From assembly GCA_004144865.1 (NCBI GenBank), contig SEAY01000018.1, positions 1 to 41,615 on the forward strand: a stretch of DNA of 41,615 nucleotides. Direction: 5' to 3'. Positions 14,682 through 22,183 of the stretch are shown here, one piece after another. The DNA comes from Comamonadaceae bacterium (GTDB taxonomy: Bacteria; Pseudomonadota; Gammaproteobacteria; Burkholderiales; Burkholderiaceae_C). Position 1 is the stretch's first letter. Every line of letters starts with the position of its first letter. Both the position numbers and the translations under genes were made by a program. The notes below the pieces were generated by a model. The model was not told the origin of the DNA. It worked only from the letters and a program-made list of their open reading frames with translations, and ran no database searches.

Positions 14682-16838
14682 TCAGGCCGCGGCGTCCGGC
14701 GCCGGTTGCGCGCTGGCCGCGCCGTTGAGGCCCACCTTCGCATCGAAGCTGAAGCACGCCGCCTCGAAGGCGCGGATTTCGTGCAGGGCCTCCTTCAGGC
14801 TCATCTCCCCCGCATCCATCAGCTTGCCGGCCAGGTGCTCGGTGAGCGGCTTCAGCCGCGCCAGCGTCGCCTTGGTCTCGCCGTACAGGCGCTCGCTCTG
14901 CATCTCCATGATGGAGCGCGTCTCTTCATCGACCGTGCGGTTGTTGCCGTCGTTCAGCGCGCCGAAGTTCAGGCGCGTCTTGCGGTACATGCCCATCTCG
15001 GCCACCGCGTGGTGCAGCAGCTTGGTGACCCGCGTGATGTCGTTGTGGGCGCCATTGGTGGTGCCCTCCTCGCCGAAGAACAGTTCCTCGTTGGCCATGC
15101 CGCCCAGCAGCACGCGCACGTCGTGCTCGATGTCCGCCTTGGTCTTGAGCAGGTTGGAGCCCTGCTTGTGGAACACGAAGCCCAGCGCGTTGTTGCGGGG
15201 GTTGGCCTTGAGCGAGATCTTGATGGTCTTCATCTCCGCCTGCAGCTTCTCCCAGTCGCTGCCGGCGCGCTTGCGTTCCAGCTCGAAATCCACCAGGAAG
15301 TGGCCCCACTCGTGGATGGCGATGATGCGCCGGTCGCGCTCGCGCTCCTTCGTCGTGTTGGCGTTGACGTTGCCCACCATCACGCGCTCGGCCGCCTGCA
15401 TCAGGGTCTCGGCGTCGATCAGCTCGCCGCCCTGCACCGCGGTGATGCCGGCCTGGTTGACGATGGTCTCCAGGTCCGCCGGGCTGCGGCCCTCGGTGAT
15501 TTCCACGAAGTGGCGCAGGTCCAGCCCGCCCGCCACCTTTTCGGAGCGCTGCGCGAGGTAGTGCTCGATGATGGCGCGGCGCTCTTCCTTGTTCGGCAGG
15601 CGGAAGTCCACCTTCATCTGGAAGCGGCGCAGCATCGCCTCGTCCATCGGCATGGACTCGCTGTTGAAGTTGGAGGCCACGATCCAGATGATCTCGGCCT
15701 CGCTCTTGGTGCGCACGCCGTCCAGGATCGCCAGCAGGGAGTTCTGGGTGTCGTCGTCGAACTTGCGGTGGCCGCCGCGCTTCATGAACAGGTCCTGCGC
15801 CTCGTCCAGGAACACGATGCAGCGCTTGCGGCGCTTGGCCATCGAGGCGATGCGCGCCAGCGTGTTGGAGCCACCCGCCACGTAGCCGGTTTCCAGGTTC
15901 GCCGCCGAATGGAACAGGATCGGCAGGCCCAGTTCCTTGGCCAGGTAGCTCGCCAGCTTGGTCTTGCCGGTGCCCGCGGGCCCGCTGAACATCACGTTGA
16001 ACGGCTTGTTGATGCCGTACTCCGCGTACTCGGCGCGGCGCTCGTACTGGTCCTTGATCTGCCGCACCTCGGCCTTGATGTCGTCCATGCCCACCAGTTC
16101 GTCGATGGAGCCGTGCACCTGCCCCGGCTCGATGAAGCGCAGCGACTTGAACTGGCCCTTCAGGTGGAAGGCCAGGAAGCCCAGCAGGCCGATGGTCAGC
16201 GCCGCGGAGAGCACGCCGCTCACCCCGGCCTTCCAGCCGTCCTTCTCGGATTGCGGACGGGCGCCGGCGAAGCGCTCGTCCAGGCGCTCCAGCATCTGCG
16301 TGCTGCTCGGCGAGAGCTCGCCGCGCGGGATGAAGACCATCTTGCCGCCCCAGGGCGCGTTCACGGCCTTGTCCGAGAAGATCTTGGTCTCCATGTCGCT
16401 CGGGTAGTACGCGTACTGCTTGCCCGCGGACTCGATCAGCACGATGCGCTCGGACACGTTCCACATCAGCGGCTTGTAGATGACCGTGATGCGCTCGACC
16501 GGGTTGCTTTCCAGGAAGCCGAGGACCGACCCGGAGCCGAAAACCACCGGCAGCTTCTCGTCCAGGGTCCACAGCGCGTCGGCGCCGGACTGGCCGGCCA
16601 TCGCCTTCAGCTCTTCCGCGACGGCCGCCTGGCGCTGCCAGACGACGAACGAGTACGTGGCCGTGACCGGGATCAGGATGGCAACAGCGATCACCATCAG
16701 CTTGACCGCGGTGGCCTGGATGGTGAACCAGTCCGACAGGCGCGCACCCAGCTTCTTCAGGCTGAGCCACGGGCTGGCGGCCGGTGCACCCCCTTCGGGC
16801 GCTTCCACGGTTTCTTTGCTGGCGGAAAGGTCGGACAT
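14682..16838 (-). CDS. FtsH-like membrane AAA+ zinc metalloprotease
   Basis: The 718-residue protein starts at ATG 16838 (MSDLSASKET). Membrane segments at about 44-66 and 204-225 flank a periplasmic domain of about 135 residues, larger than usual in FtsH. The AAA module has Walker A GPAGTGKT (286-293), pore motif GYVAGG, Walker B IVFLDEAQD (341-349) and MLRRF in the second region of homology. The zinc site is HEWGH (509-513), with the third ligand probably the Asp in GAHNDITR. FtsH degrades misfolded membrane and short-lived regulatory proteins. The divergent periplasmic domain and HEWGH instead of HEAGH suggest a paralogue rather than the housekeeping FtsH. It is monocistronic. An extension to 16877 is unlikely, as it adds an Arg-rich leader. 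Confidence 0.88.
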   Translation of the reverse strand: MSDLSASKETVEAPEGGAPAASPWLSLKKLGARLSDWFTIQATAVKLMVIAVAILIPVTATYSFVVWQRQAAVAEELKAMAGQSGADALWTLDEKLPVVFGSGSVLGFLESNPVERITVIYKPLMWNVSERIVLIESAGKQYAYYPSDMETKIFSDKAVNAPWGGKMVFIPRGELSPSSTQMLERLDERFAGARPQSEKDGWKAGVSGVLSAALTIGLLGFLAFHLKGQFKSLRFIEPGQVHGSIDELVGMDDIKAEVRQIKDQYERRAEYAEYGINKPFNVMFSGPAGTGKTKLASYLAKELGLPILFHSAANLETGYVAGGSNTLARIASMAKRRKRCIVFLDEAQDLFMKRGGHRKFDDDTQNSLLAILDGVRTKSEAEIIWIVASNFNSESMPMDEAMLRRFQMKVDFRLPNKEERRAIIEHYLAQRSEKVAGGLDLRHFVEITEGRSPADLETIVNQAGITAVQGGELIDAETLMQAAERVMVGNVNANTTKERERDRRIIAIHEWGHFLVDFELERKRAGSDWEKLQAEMKTIKISLKANPRNNALGFVFHKQGSNLLKTKADIEHDVRVLLGGMANEELFFGEEGTTNGAHNDITRVTKLLHHAVAEMGMYRKTRLNFGALNDGNNRTVDEETRSIMEMQSERLYGETKATLARLKPLTEHLAGKLMDAGEMSLKEALHEIRAFEAACFSFDAKVGLNGAASAQPAPDAAA

Positions 16839-17094
16839 GGTGTTCCTGGTGGCGGATCGCGCACGCGCGAACCTCAAGAGTCGTTCAAGGAAGGCCGGAC
16901 TGGGGAGGCCTCTGTTGTCAGAGTCATCCTACAGAAAGGGTTCCGCTGAGGCGAGTTGAAAACCCGGCCTGCACGGTCTCCGCAACACTGCCACGTGACA
17001 AATTCACGAAGGCACCTGTTGGCATTTCGCCGCAGTCGCACGCGATGCGGCGGCGGGGGGAACCCAGGCACGGCTCGTGCAATCTGAGTCAGGG

Positions 17095-17166
17095 AGCCGG
17101 GTTCTTTTTCAAGTTTCTTTCCCGGCTACTTATCCCTCGGAGCCGCGTGGCCCCGGGGGATTTTTT
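17095..17166 (+). ncRNA. Candidate small RNA 3' end
   Basis: Two consecutive hairpins are followed by a U-run. The first pairs AGCCGGG (17095-17101) with CCCGGCT (17121-17127) around a 19-base pyrimidine-rich loop that could bind Hfq or a target. The second is the terminator at 17132-17166. No coding gene precedes it on this strand (the protease reads away), so the terminator implies a separate short transcript. Its 5' end is not defined; it could begin anywhere from about 16930. Known families were not recognised. Confidence 0.35.
17132..17166 (+). terminator. Rho-independent terminator in intergenic region
   Basis: ATCCCTCGG (17132-17140) pairs with CCGGGGGAT (17153-17161) with one T-G wobble, and an inner GCC/GGC pair extends the stem. 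It is followed by six T (17161-17166). No annotated gene on this strand ends before it. Confidence 0.75.
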
Positions 17167-17324
17167 ATTGTCCTTGCCTGGCCGCCGGCCCGGCGCGGCG
17201 CGCGAAGGTTGCCCTACGCGGCGGGCGGGCATGCACCGCGCCCGTGCAAGCCGCGGCCGCGCGTGCATCGACGCGCAGGCACGACACCGCAGCCGAAACC
17301 GCTGGGCTGCAATGGCCGCCTCCG

Positions 17325-17358
17325 TATACTTCCGGGAGTTACAGGATGTAGAACATCC
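17325..17358 (+). promoter_or_regulatory. -10 element and palindromic operator candidate
   Basis: TATACT at 17325-17330 is a good -10 hexamer, though no clear -35 is seen. The predicted transcription start (about 17337) is followed at once by the perfect inverted repeat GGATGT-AGA-ACATCC (17344-17358), which ends five bases before the ATG at 17364. It could be a repressor site or a hairpin masking the ribosome site. Confidence 0.4.
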
Positions 17359-17363
17359 GGGGG

Positions 17364-17972
17364 ATGGGAATGCGAAAGAGCAACGCGGGGCTGCGTGGGG
17401 GCGGGCTCCTGCGCGCCGTGCTGGCCACCGCGCTGCTCGCCGTCGCCGGCACCGCCAGCGCCGGCGAGCTGTTCAAGTGCGGCAAGACCTTCCAGGACCG
17501 CCCCTGCGAGTCCGCGGATGTGCAGCAACGCTTCTCCCGCACCCAGGGCACCTTCGCCATCCAGCAGGTCAATCCCACCACCGACCGCGACTGCGCCAAG
17601 GCAGCGGCCGAGGCCATGACGTGGTGGGAGCGCCTGGCCCGCGGCGAAAGCATGGACCAGCTGCAAGGCGAGATCCAGGCGCAGAAGATCAGCCGCTACG
17701 ACAAGAGCATGCTGCGCGACACCCTCACGATCGTCGGCTCCTACCGCGGCACCCCCACCGAGGTGCGCTCGCAGTTCGAGGTGCAGTGCATGGCCTACAA
17801 GCGCAAGCATGGCTACCCGACGGAGCGCGAGCTGGCGGGCGGCGCGGCTTCCGGCTCGTATACCCCCCGTTCCCCGGCGTCCGACGCGGCCACGCGCCGC
17901 GCCGAGATCGCCGCGCAGCGGGCGGCCGTCGCGCGGGCGCGCGCCGAAGCGGCCCGGGATCGCCTGCGCTGA
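17364..17972 (+). CDS. Secreted DUF4124-like protein
   Basis: This 202-residue protein (or 200 from the ATG at 17370) has a signal peptide to about residue 33 (TASA-GEL). The start of the mature part, ELFKCGKTFQDRPCES, resembles the DUF4124 pattern of a short beta hairpin with two cysteines (39 and 48). The rest is helical and ends in an Ala/Arg-rich coiled tail (about 165-202). The function is unknown and the location is probably periplasmic. It is followed 53 bases later by the HPD-less J-domain protein, and the two are probably co-transcribed. Confidence 0.7.
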   Translation: MGMRKSNAGLRGGGLLRAVLATALLAVAGTASAGELFKCGKTFQDRPCESADVQQRFSRTQGTFAIQQVNPTTDRDCAKAAAEAMTWWERLARGESMDQLQGEIQAQKISRYDKSMLRDTLTIVGSYRGTPTEVRSQFEVQCMAYKRKHGYPTERELAGGAASGSYTPRSPASDAATRRAEIAAQRAAVARARAEAARDRLR

Positions 17973-18025
17973 GCCGGCACCCTCGACGAAAACAACGACA
18001 AGCGATTGCATCGGAGGAAGAAGAA

Positions 18026-18751
18026 ATGCGTTCGGCCTACCTCGTCCTGGGCGTGCCCGGGAACGCCAGCCAGGAAGAAATCGAGACGGCGTTCCGCAAG
18101 TCGGAGGCCCTGTTCCCCCGCGAGCGCCTGGCGGAGGAGGAAGGCGCCCTCGCCCGCCTGGGCGAGCTGAAGTCGGCCTACCAGGTCCTGCGCGACCCGG
18201 AGTCGCGTGCCGCGCACGACCGCAAGCTGCAGGATGCGGCGCGTCCGCCGCGTGCGCGCCCGCGGACGGTGGTGGTGGAACCCGAGGAGTCGCCCTACCG
18301 CAAGCTGATGATCGCCGGCTTCGTGCTCGTGGCCCTGGTGTTCGGAACGGGCGCGGCAGTCAGCTATCGCAACGCGCAGATCCGCAAGGAACAGGCCGCC
18401 ATCGAACTTGCGACGCAGAAGGCCGCGGCCGAGGACGCCGAGCGCAAGCGCATGGAGGAAGAGCGCAAGGCGGCCGAGCGCGTGCGGCAGGCCTCGCAGC
18501 AGCGGATCGACGAGCGCCGGCTGGCGGTGGAAGCCCAGTACTCGGCGGCGCGTGCCAACGCCAACCTGCAGGCGGCGGAAGCCCAGGCGGCGTCGGCGCG
18601 GCGGGCCGAGACCGCCGAACAGCAGCGGCGCGAGTACGCCCAGCGCGAAGAAGAGCGCCGCGCCGCGTACGAGGCCCGCCAGCGGGTGGAGGCGGACAAG
18701 CGCCGCGTGCGCGAACTCTGCTACCAGCAGTACCGGCGCTGGGACTGCTGA
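18026..18751 (+). CDS. Membrane J-domain-like protein lacking HPD, with coiled coil
   Basis: This 241-residue protein has N-terminal residues 1-70 matching the J-domain helical layout (YLVLGVPGNASQEEIETAF, then L-K-S-A-Y-Q-V-L-R-D-P-E-S-R), but the catalytic HPD loop is replaced by FPR (30-32). It should therefore not stimulate Hsp70 ATPase. A membrane helix follows at 94-114. Residues 116-230 form a long charged Ala/Glu/Arg coiled coil. The protein ends in CYQQYRRWDC. The ATG has GGAGG at 18013-18017. It may be a J-like adaptor or scaffold. A canonical HPD J protein with a membrane helix is encoded at 26194-26688. Confidence 0.75.
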   Translation: MRSAYLVLGVPGNASQEEIETAFRKSEALFPRERLAEEEGALARLGELKSAYQVLRDPESRAAHDRKLQDAARPPRARPRTVVVEPEESPYRKLMIAGFVLVALVFGTGAAVSYRNAQIRKEQAAIELATQKAAAEDAERKRMEEERKAAERVRQASQQRIDERRLAVEAQYSAARANANLQAAEAQAASARRAETAEQQRREYAQREEERRAAYEARQRVEADKRRVRELCYQQYRRWDC

Positions 18752-18767
18752 TCCCCGGGTGCCGATC

Positions 18768-18799
18768 GTCGGGGTTCGGCTGCGCCGCCCGAACCCGAC
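18768..18799. terminator. Strong hairpin between convergent genes
   Basis: GTCGGGGTTCGG (18768-18779) pairs with CCGAACCCGAC (18789-18799) with one bulged G. It fills the gap between the convergent J-like and LysR genes. There is no T-run on either side, so it is more likely an RNA 3'-end protector than a classic terminator. Confidence 0.5.
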
Positions 18800-18800
18800 G

Positions 18801-19667
18801 TCAGCCCGCCAGCACCCCCGCCGCCTGCCAGAACGCCTCCGCATGCGCCCCGAGCGGCGCCGCGTCGCGGTAGAGCCGGATCTCCACCGGGATGCGCCAG
18901 TGCGCCGGCCCCGCGACCTCCAGCCTCCCCTGCACCAGTTCGTCGCGCACCAGCGACTGCGGCAGCCACGCCAGGCCGCGCGCCTCCAGCGCCATGTGCT
19001 TCAGCACCGACGCCAGGTGCGCCGTGAAGACCGGCAGCAAGCCCGCCGCGGCGAGTTCCGGCCCCAGCGCCTGGCGCACGATGCGCCCCAGGCCCGATTC
19101 GTCGCTGAACCCCAGCAGTGCCCGATCCGGCGCGCCGGGCGCGCGCACGGGCAACAGCGTGTCGCCGCCGATCGCGATGGAAGGAACGCCCTGCGCATCC
19201 AGCGCACCCCGCGCCGCGGCCGGTGCGTGCGCGATCACGAACTGCACCTGGCGCTGCGCGAGCAACGCCTCGCAGCGCTCCAGCACGTCGGAGACCAGGC
19301 GCACCGGGCCGCGCGCCGTCTGCGCCTCCAGGGCCTGCAGCCAGCCCGGCACGAAAGTGAAGGACAGCGCGTGCGTCGCCGCCAGCCGCAGCGTCGTGGA
19401 ATGCGCCTCCGCCACCGCGCGCGCCTCGCCCGGCAGGCGCGCCACGCGGGCCAGCATCTCCTCGGCCAGCGGGCGCAGCCACTCCCCCGCCGGCGTGAGC
19501 CGCGCCGGCTGGCTGCTGCGGTCGAACAGTTCGGCGCCCAGCCACTCCTCCAGCGCGCGGATGCGCCGGCTGAAGGCGGGCTGCGTCATGTGCCGCTCCT
19601 CGGCGGCGCGCGAAAAGTTGCCGCTGGCGGCCAGGGCCAGGAAATCCTCGAGCCAGGACAGGTTCAT
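18801..19667 (-). CDS. LysR-family regulator, probable tartrate gene regulator
   Basis: This 288-residue protein has an N-terminal helix-turn-helix (about 2-62, with L-x-L-A-A-S-G-N-F-S-R-A-A and M-T-Q-P-A-F-S-R-R-I) and a substrate-binding-like domain (about 90-285). The ATG at 19667 lies 91 bases from the divergent ATG of the D-tartrate dehydratase-like gene, the classic LysR arrangement. It probably responds to that enzyme's substrate or a related hydroxy acid (inference). Relative to the LysR at 1621-2583 it belongs to another subgroup, with the aromatic M-N-L-S-W-L-E-D-F-L start. Confidence 0.9.
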   Translation of the reverse strand: MNLSWLEDFLALAASGNFSRAAEERHMTQPAFSRRIRALEEWLGAELFDRSSQPARLTPAGEWLRPLAEEMLARVARLPGEARAVAEAHSTTLRLAATHALSFTFVPGWLQALEAQTARGPVRLVSDVLERCEALLAQRQVQFVIAHAPAAARGALDAQGVPSIAIGGDTLLPVRAPGAPDRALLGFSDESGLGRIVRQALGPELAAAGLLPVFTAHLASVLKHMALEARGLAWLPQSLVRDELVQGRLEVAGPAHWRIPVEIRLYRDAAPLGAHAEAFWQAAGVLAG

Positions 19668-19758
19668 GGGCGGTGCCTTGGCGGCATCAAACGAGACGGA
19701 AAGGGCATTGGCGGCGGCGCGCGGCTTCCCCGATGATCAGGCCGAACAAGGAGTGACC

Positions 19759-20922
19759 ATGAAGATCGTCGAGATCCGCGAGAAGACCGTTCCCATCAGT
19801 TCCCCGATCCGCAACGCCTACATCGACTTTAGCAAGATGACCCTGAGCCTCGTGGCCGTGGTCACGGACGTCGTGCGCGACGGCCGCCGCGTGGTGGGCT
19901 ACGGCTTCAACTCCAACGGCCGCTACGGCCAGGGCCAGCTGATGCGCGAACGCTTCCTTCCCCGCATCATGGAGGCGAAGCCGGAATCCCTGCTGGACGA
20001 CCGCGGCGTCCTCGATGCGCACAAGGTGTGGGACGCGATGTTCCGCAACGAGAAGCCGGGCGGCCACGGCGAGCGTTCGGTGGCGATCGGCACCATCGAC
20101 ATGGCCGTGTGGGACGCGGTGGCGAAGATCGAGGGCAAGCCGCTGTTCCAGCTGCTGGCCGACCGCTACGGCGACGGCAAGGCGAACCGCAAGGTGTTCG
20201 TCTATGCGGCCGGCGGCTACTACTACCCGGGCAAGGACGACGCGCAGCTGAAGGACGAGATGCGCAGCTACCTCGATCGCGGCTACTCCGTGGTGAAGAT
20301 GAAGATCGGCGGCGCCACGCTCGCGGAGGACCAGCGCCGCATCGAATCCGTGCTCTCCATCCTGGGCGACGGCCAGCGCCTGTGCGTGGACGCCAACGGG
20401 CGCTTCGACATGGACACGGCCATCGCCTATGCCAAGGCGCTGCAGCAGTACAACCTGTTCTGGTACGAGGAAGCCGGCGACCCGCTGGACTACGAGCTGC
20501 AATCCATCCTGCGCAACTACTACACCAACCCCATGGCCACGGGCGAGAACCTGTTCTCGATGCAGGACGCGCGCAACCTGATCCGCTACGGCGGCATGCG
20601 GCCCGATCGCGACTGGCTGCAGTTCGACTGCGCGCTGTCGTACGGCCTCGTCGAATACCTCCGCACCCTCGAGATGCTGAAGCAGCACGGCTGGTCGGCC
20701 AGCCGTTGCGTGCCGCACGGCGGCCACCAGATGTCGCTGGCCATCGCGGCGGGCCTCGGCCTGGGCGGCAACGAGTCCTACCCCGACCTGTTCCAGCCCT
20801 ATGGCGGCTTCCCCGATGGCGTGAAGGTGCAGGACAGCTACGTCACGCTGCCCGAGCTGCCGGGCATCGGCTTCGAAGGCAAGGGCGACCTGATCCGCGA
20901 GATGCGGGCGCTGGCGGAATAG
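19759..20922 (+). CDS. tarD: D(-)-tartrate dehydratase-like enolase-superfamily enzyme
   Basis: This 387-residue member of the mandelate racemase/enolase superfamily has a capping domain at about 1-125 and a TIM barrel after. Visible catalytic residues are K180-M-K182 in VVKMKIGG, Mg ligands Asp211 (VDANGRFD), Glu237 (WYEE) and Glu263 (GEN), and His320 in CVPHGGHQM. From memory, D-tartrate dehydratase of Bradyrhizobium uses Lys184, Asp213, Glu239, Glu265 and His322: the same set with a constant offset of two. The predicted reaction is D-tartrate to oxaloacetate by dehydration and tautomerisation. The ATG follows AAGGAG at 19748-19753. A divergent LysR probably regulates it. No tartrate transporter is adjacent. 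Confidence 0.85.
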   Translation: MKIVEIREKTVPISSPIRNAYIDFSKMTLSLVAVVTDVVRDGRRVVGYGFNSNGRYGQGQLMRERFLPRIMEAKPESLLDDRGVLDAHKVWDAMFRNEKPGGHGERSVAIGTIDMAVWDAVAKIEGKPLFQLLADRYGDGKANRKVFVYAAGGYYYPGKDDAQLKDEMRSYLDRGYSVVKMKIGGATLAEDQRRIESVLSILGDGQRLCVDANGRFDMDTAIAYAKALQQYNLFWYEEAGDPLDYELQSILRNYYTNPMATGENLFSMQDARNLIRYGGMRPDRDWLQFDCALSYGLVEYLRTLEMLKQHGWSASRCVPHGGHQMSLAIAAGLGLGGNESYPDLFQPYGGFPDGVKVQDSYVTLPELPGIGFEGKGDLIREMRALAE

Positions 20923-20945
20923 CCCTCCCGCCCGGGAAGCGCCGG

Positions 20946-20965
20946 GTTCCCGCCTGCGCGGGAAC
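20946..20965. repeat. REP-like intergenic dyad
   Basis: GTTCCCGC (20946-20953), CTGC, then GCGGGAAC (20958-20965), followed by GACGGG. This is the dispersed 'TTCCCGC..GCGGGAA' type dyad familiar from Comamonadaceae genomes, whose spurious translation reads VVPAQAGT. It sits between the convergent stops at 20922 and 20974 and could double as a terminator stem. Confidence 0.6.
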
Positions 20966-20973
20966 GACGGGAT

Positions 20974-22182
20974 TCATTCGTGCCGCAGCGCCTCGATGGG
21001 GTCGAGGCGGGCGGCGCGGCGGGCGGGGAAGAACCCGAACACGATCCCGATCGCCGCCGAGAAACCGAAGGACAGCAGGTTGATCGACGGATCGAACAGG
21101 AACGGGACGGCCATGAGGTTCGCCAGCAGCACCGAGGCGCCGAAGGCGAGCACCACGCCCACCATGCCGCCCACGCAGGCCAGCACCACCGCCTCGATCA
21201 GGAACTGCAGCAGCACCTCCCGCTCCAGCGCGCCTATGGCCAGGCGCACGCCGATCTCGCGCGTGCGCTCGGTCACGCTCACCAGCATGATGTTCATGAT
21301 GCCGATGCCGCCCACCAGCAGGCTCACGGCGGCCACCGCGCCCAGCAGCATGGTCATCACCCGCGTCGTCCCGGACAGCGTGTCGGCGATCTGCCGCGTG
21401 TCCATGATGTTGAAGTTGTCCTCGTCGGTCTCGGCCAGCTTGCGCCGCTCGCGCAGCAGCTCGCGGATGGCGCGCTTCACCCCCTCGCCGTCCGCGCCGT
21501 CTTCCAGCGACACCAGCAGCGTGCCCACGTTCTGGTTGCCCGAAAGGCGCCGCTGCACCGTGTGGAGGGGCATCACGATGGTGTCGTCCTGGTCCTGGCC
21601 CATCGCGGCCTGCCCCTTGGAAGCCAGCAGGCCGATCACCTGGCAGGTGAAGTTGCGCACCCGCAGCTGTGCGTCGAGCGCGTCCTGCGTTCCGAACAGC
21701 TCGCGCCGCACCGTCTCGCCGACCAGGCACACGGAGGCGCCGGCCCGCTCCTCCGCCTCCGTGAAGGCGCGGCCGGCGGCCAGCTTCCAGTTGCTGGTTT
21801 CGAAATAGGCATTGGTCGTGCCGGTCACGCGCGTCGACCAGTTGCGCGCGCCGTGGACCGCGAGCACGGCCGCCACCTGCGACGGCGCCACGGCGCGGAT
21901 GCCCGTGAGCTGCGTGGCGAGCGCCTGCGCGTCCGCTTCCTTGAAGGGGCCGGCCCCGGCCGCATCGCTGGCGGGGCCCATGCGCTGGCCGGGACGGATC
22001 ATCAGCAGGTTGCTGCCGAGGCTGGAGATCTGGTCGGACACCGCGCGCGTGGCGCCGTTGCCCAGCGTCACCATGGTGATCACGGCCGCCACGCCGATCA
22101 CGATGCCGAGCACGGTCAGAGAGGACCGCAACAGGTTGCGCCGGATCTCCCGAAGCGACAGCAGCAGCGTGTTCCACCACAT
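20974..22182 (-). CDS. MacB-type ABC transporter permease
   Basis: This 402-residue protein has the MacB layout: one N-terminal membrane helix (about 18-42, LTVLGIVIGVAAVITMV), a periplasmic MacB_PCD domain (about 45-260), and an FtsX-type C-terminal block with three helices (about 280-305, 325-350 and 360-385), ending F-P-A-R-R-A-A-R-L-D-P-I-E-A-L-R. MacB-like permeases do not pump through the membrane; they drive mechanotransmission that expels periplasmic substrate through a TolC-type duct. It is the last gene of a four-gene operon, and its ATG is one base after the ATPase stop. Substrate is unknown (macrolide, peptide or toxin class). Confidence 0.93.
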   Translation of the reverse strand: MWWNTLLLSLREIRRNLLRSSLTVLGIVIGVAAVITMVTLGNGATRAVSDQISSLGSNLLMIRPGQRMGPASDAAGAGPFKEADAQALATQLTGIRAVAPSQVAAVLAVHGARNWSTRVTGTTNAYFETSNWKLAAGRAFTEAEERAGASVCLVGETVRRELFGTQDALDAQLRVRNFTCQVIGLLASKGQAAMGQDQDDTIVMPLHTVQRRLSGNQNVGTLLVSLEDGADGEGVKRAIRELLRERRKLAETDEDNFNIMDTRQIADTLSGTTRVMTMLLGAVAAVSLLVGGIGIMNIMLVSVTERTREIGVRLAIGALEREVLLQFLIEAVVLACVGGMVGVVLAFGASVLLANLMAVPFLFDPSINLLSFGFSAAIGIVFGFFPARRAARLDPIEALRHE

Positions 22183-22183
22183 G

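Larger units (their letters stand above)
16839..17363. other. 525-base non-coding divergent region
   Basis: No convincing gene lies between the FtsH-like gene and the secreted protein gene. The stretch holds the promoter of the protease (minus strand), an imperfect dyad CTCTG-TTGT-CAGAG at 16910-16923, a plus-strand stem-loop pair ending in a Rho-independent terminator (17095-17166) with no coding gene upstream of it, and a -10-like TATACT with an adjacent palindrome at 17325-17358. Short open frames across it lack ribosome sites and family signatures. Confidence 0.6.
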
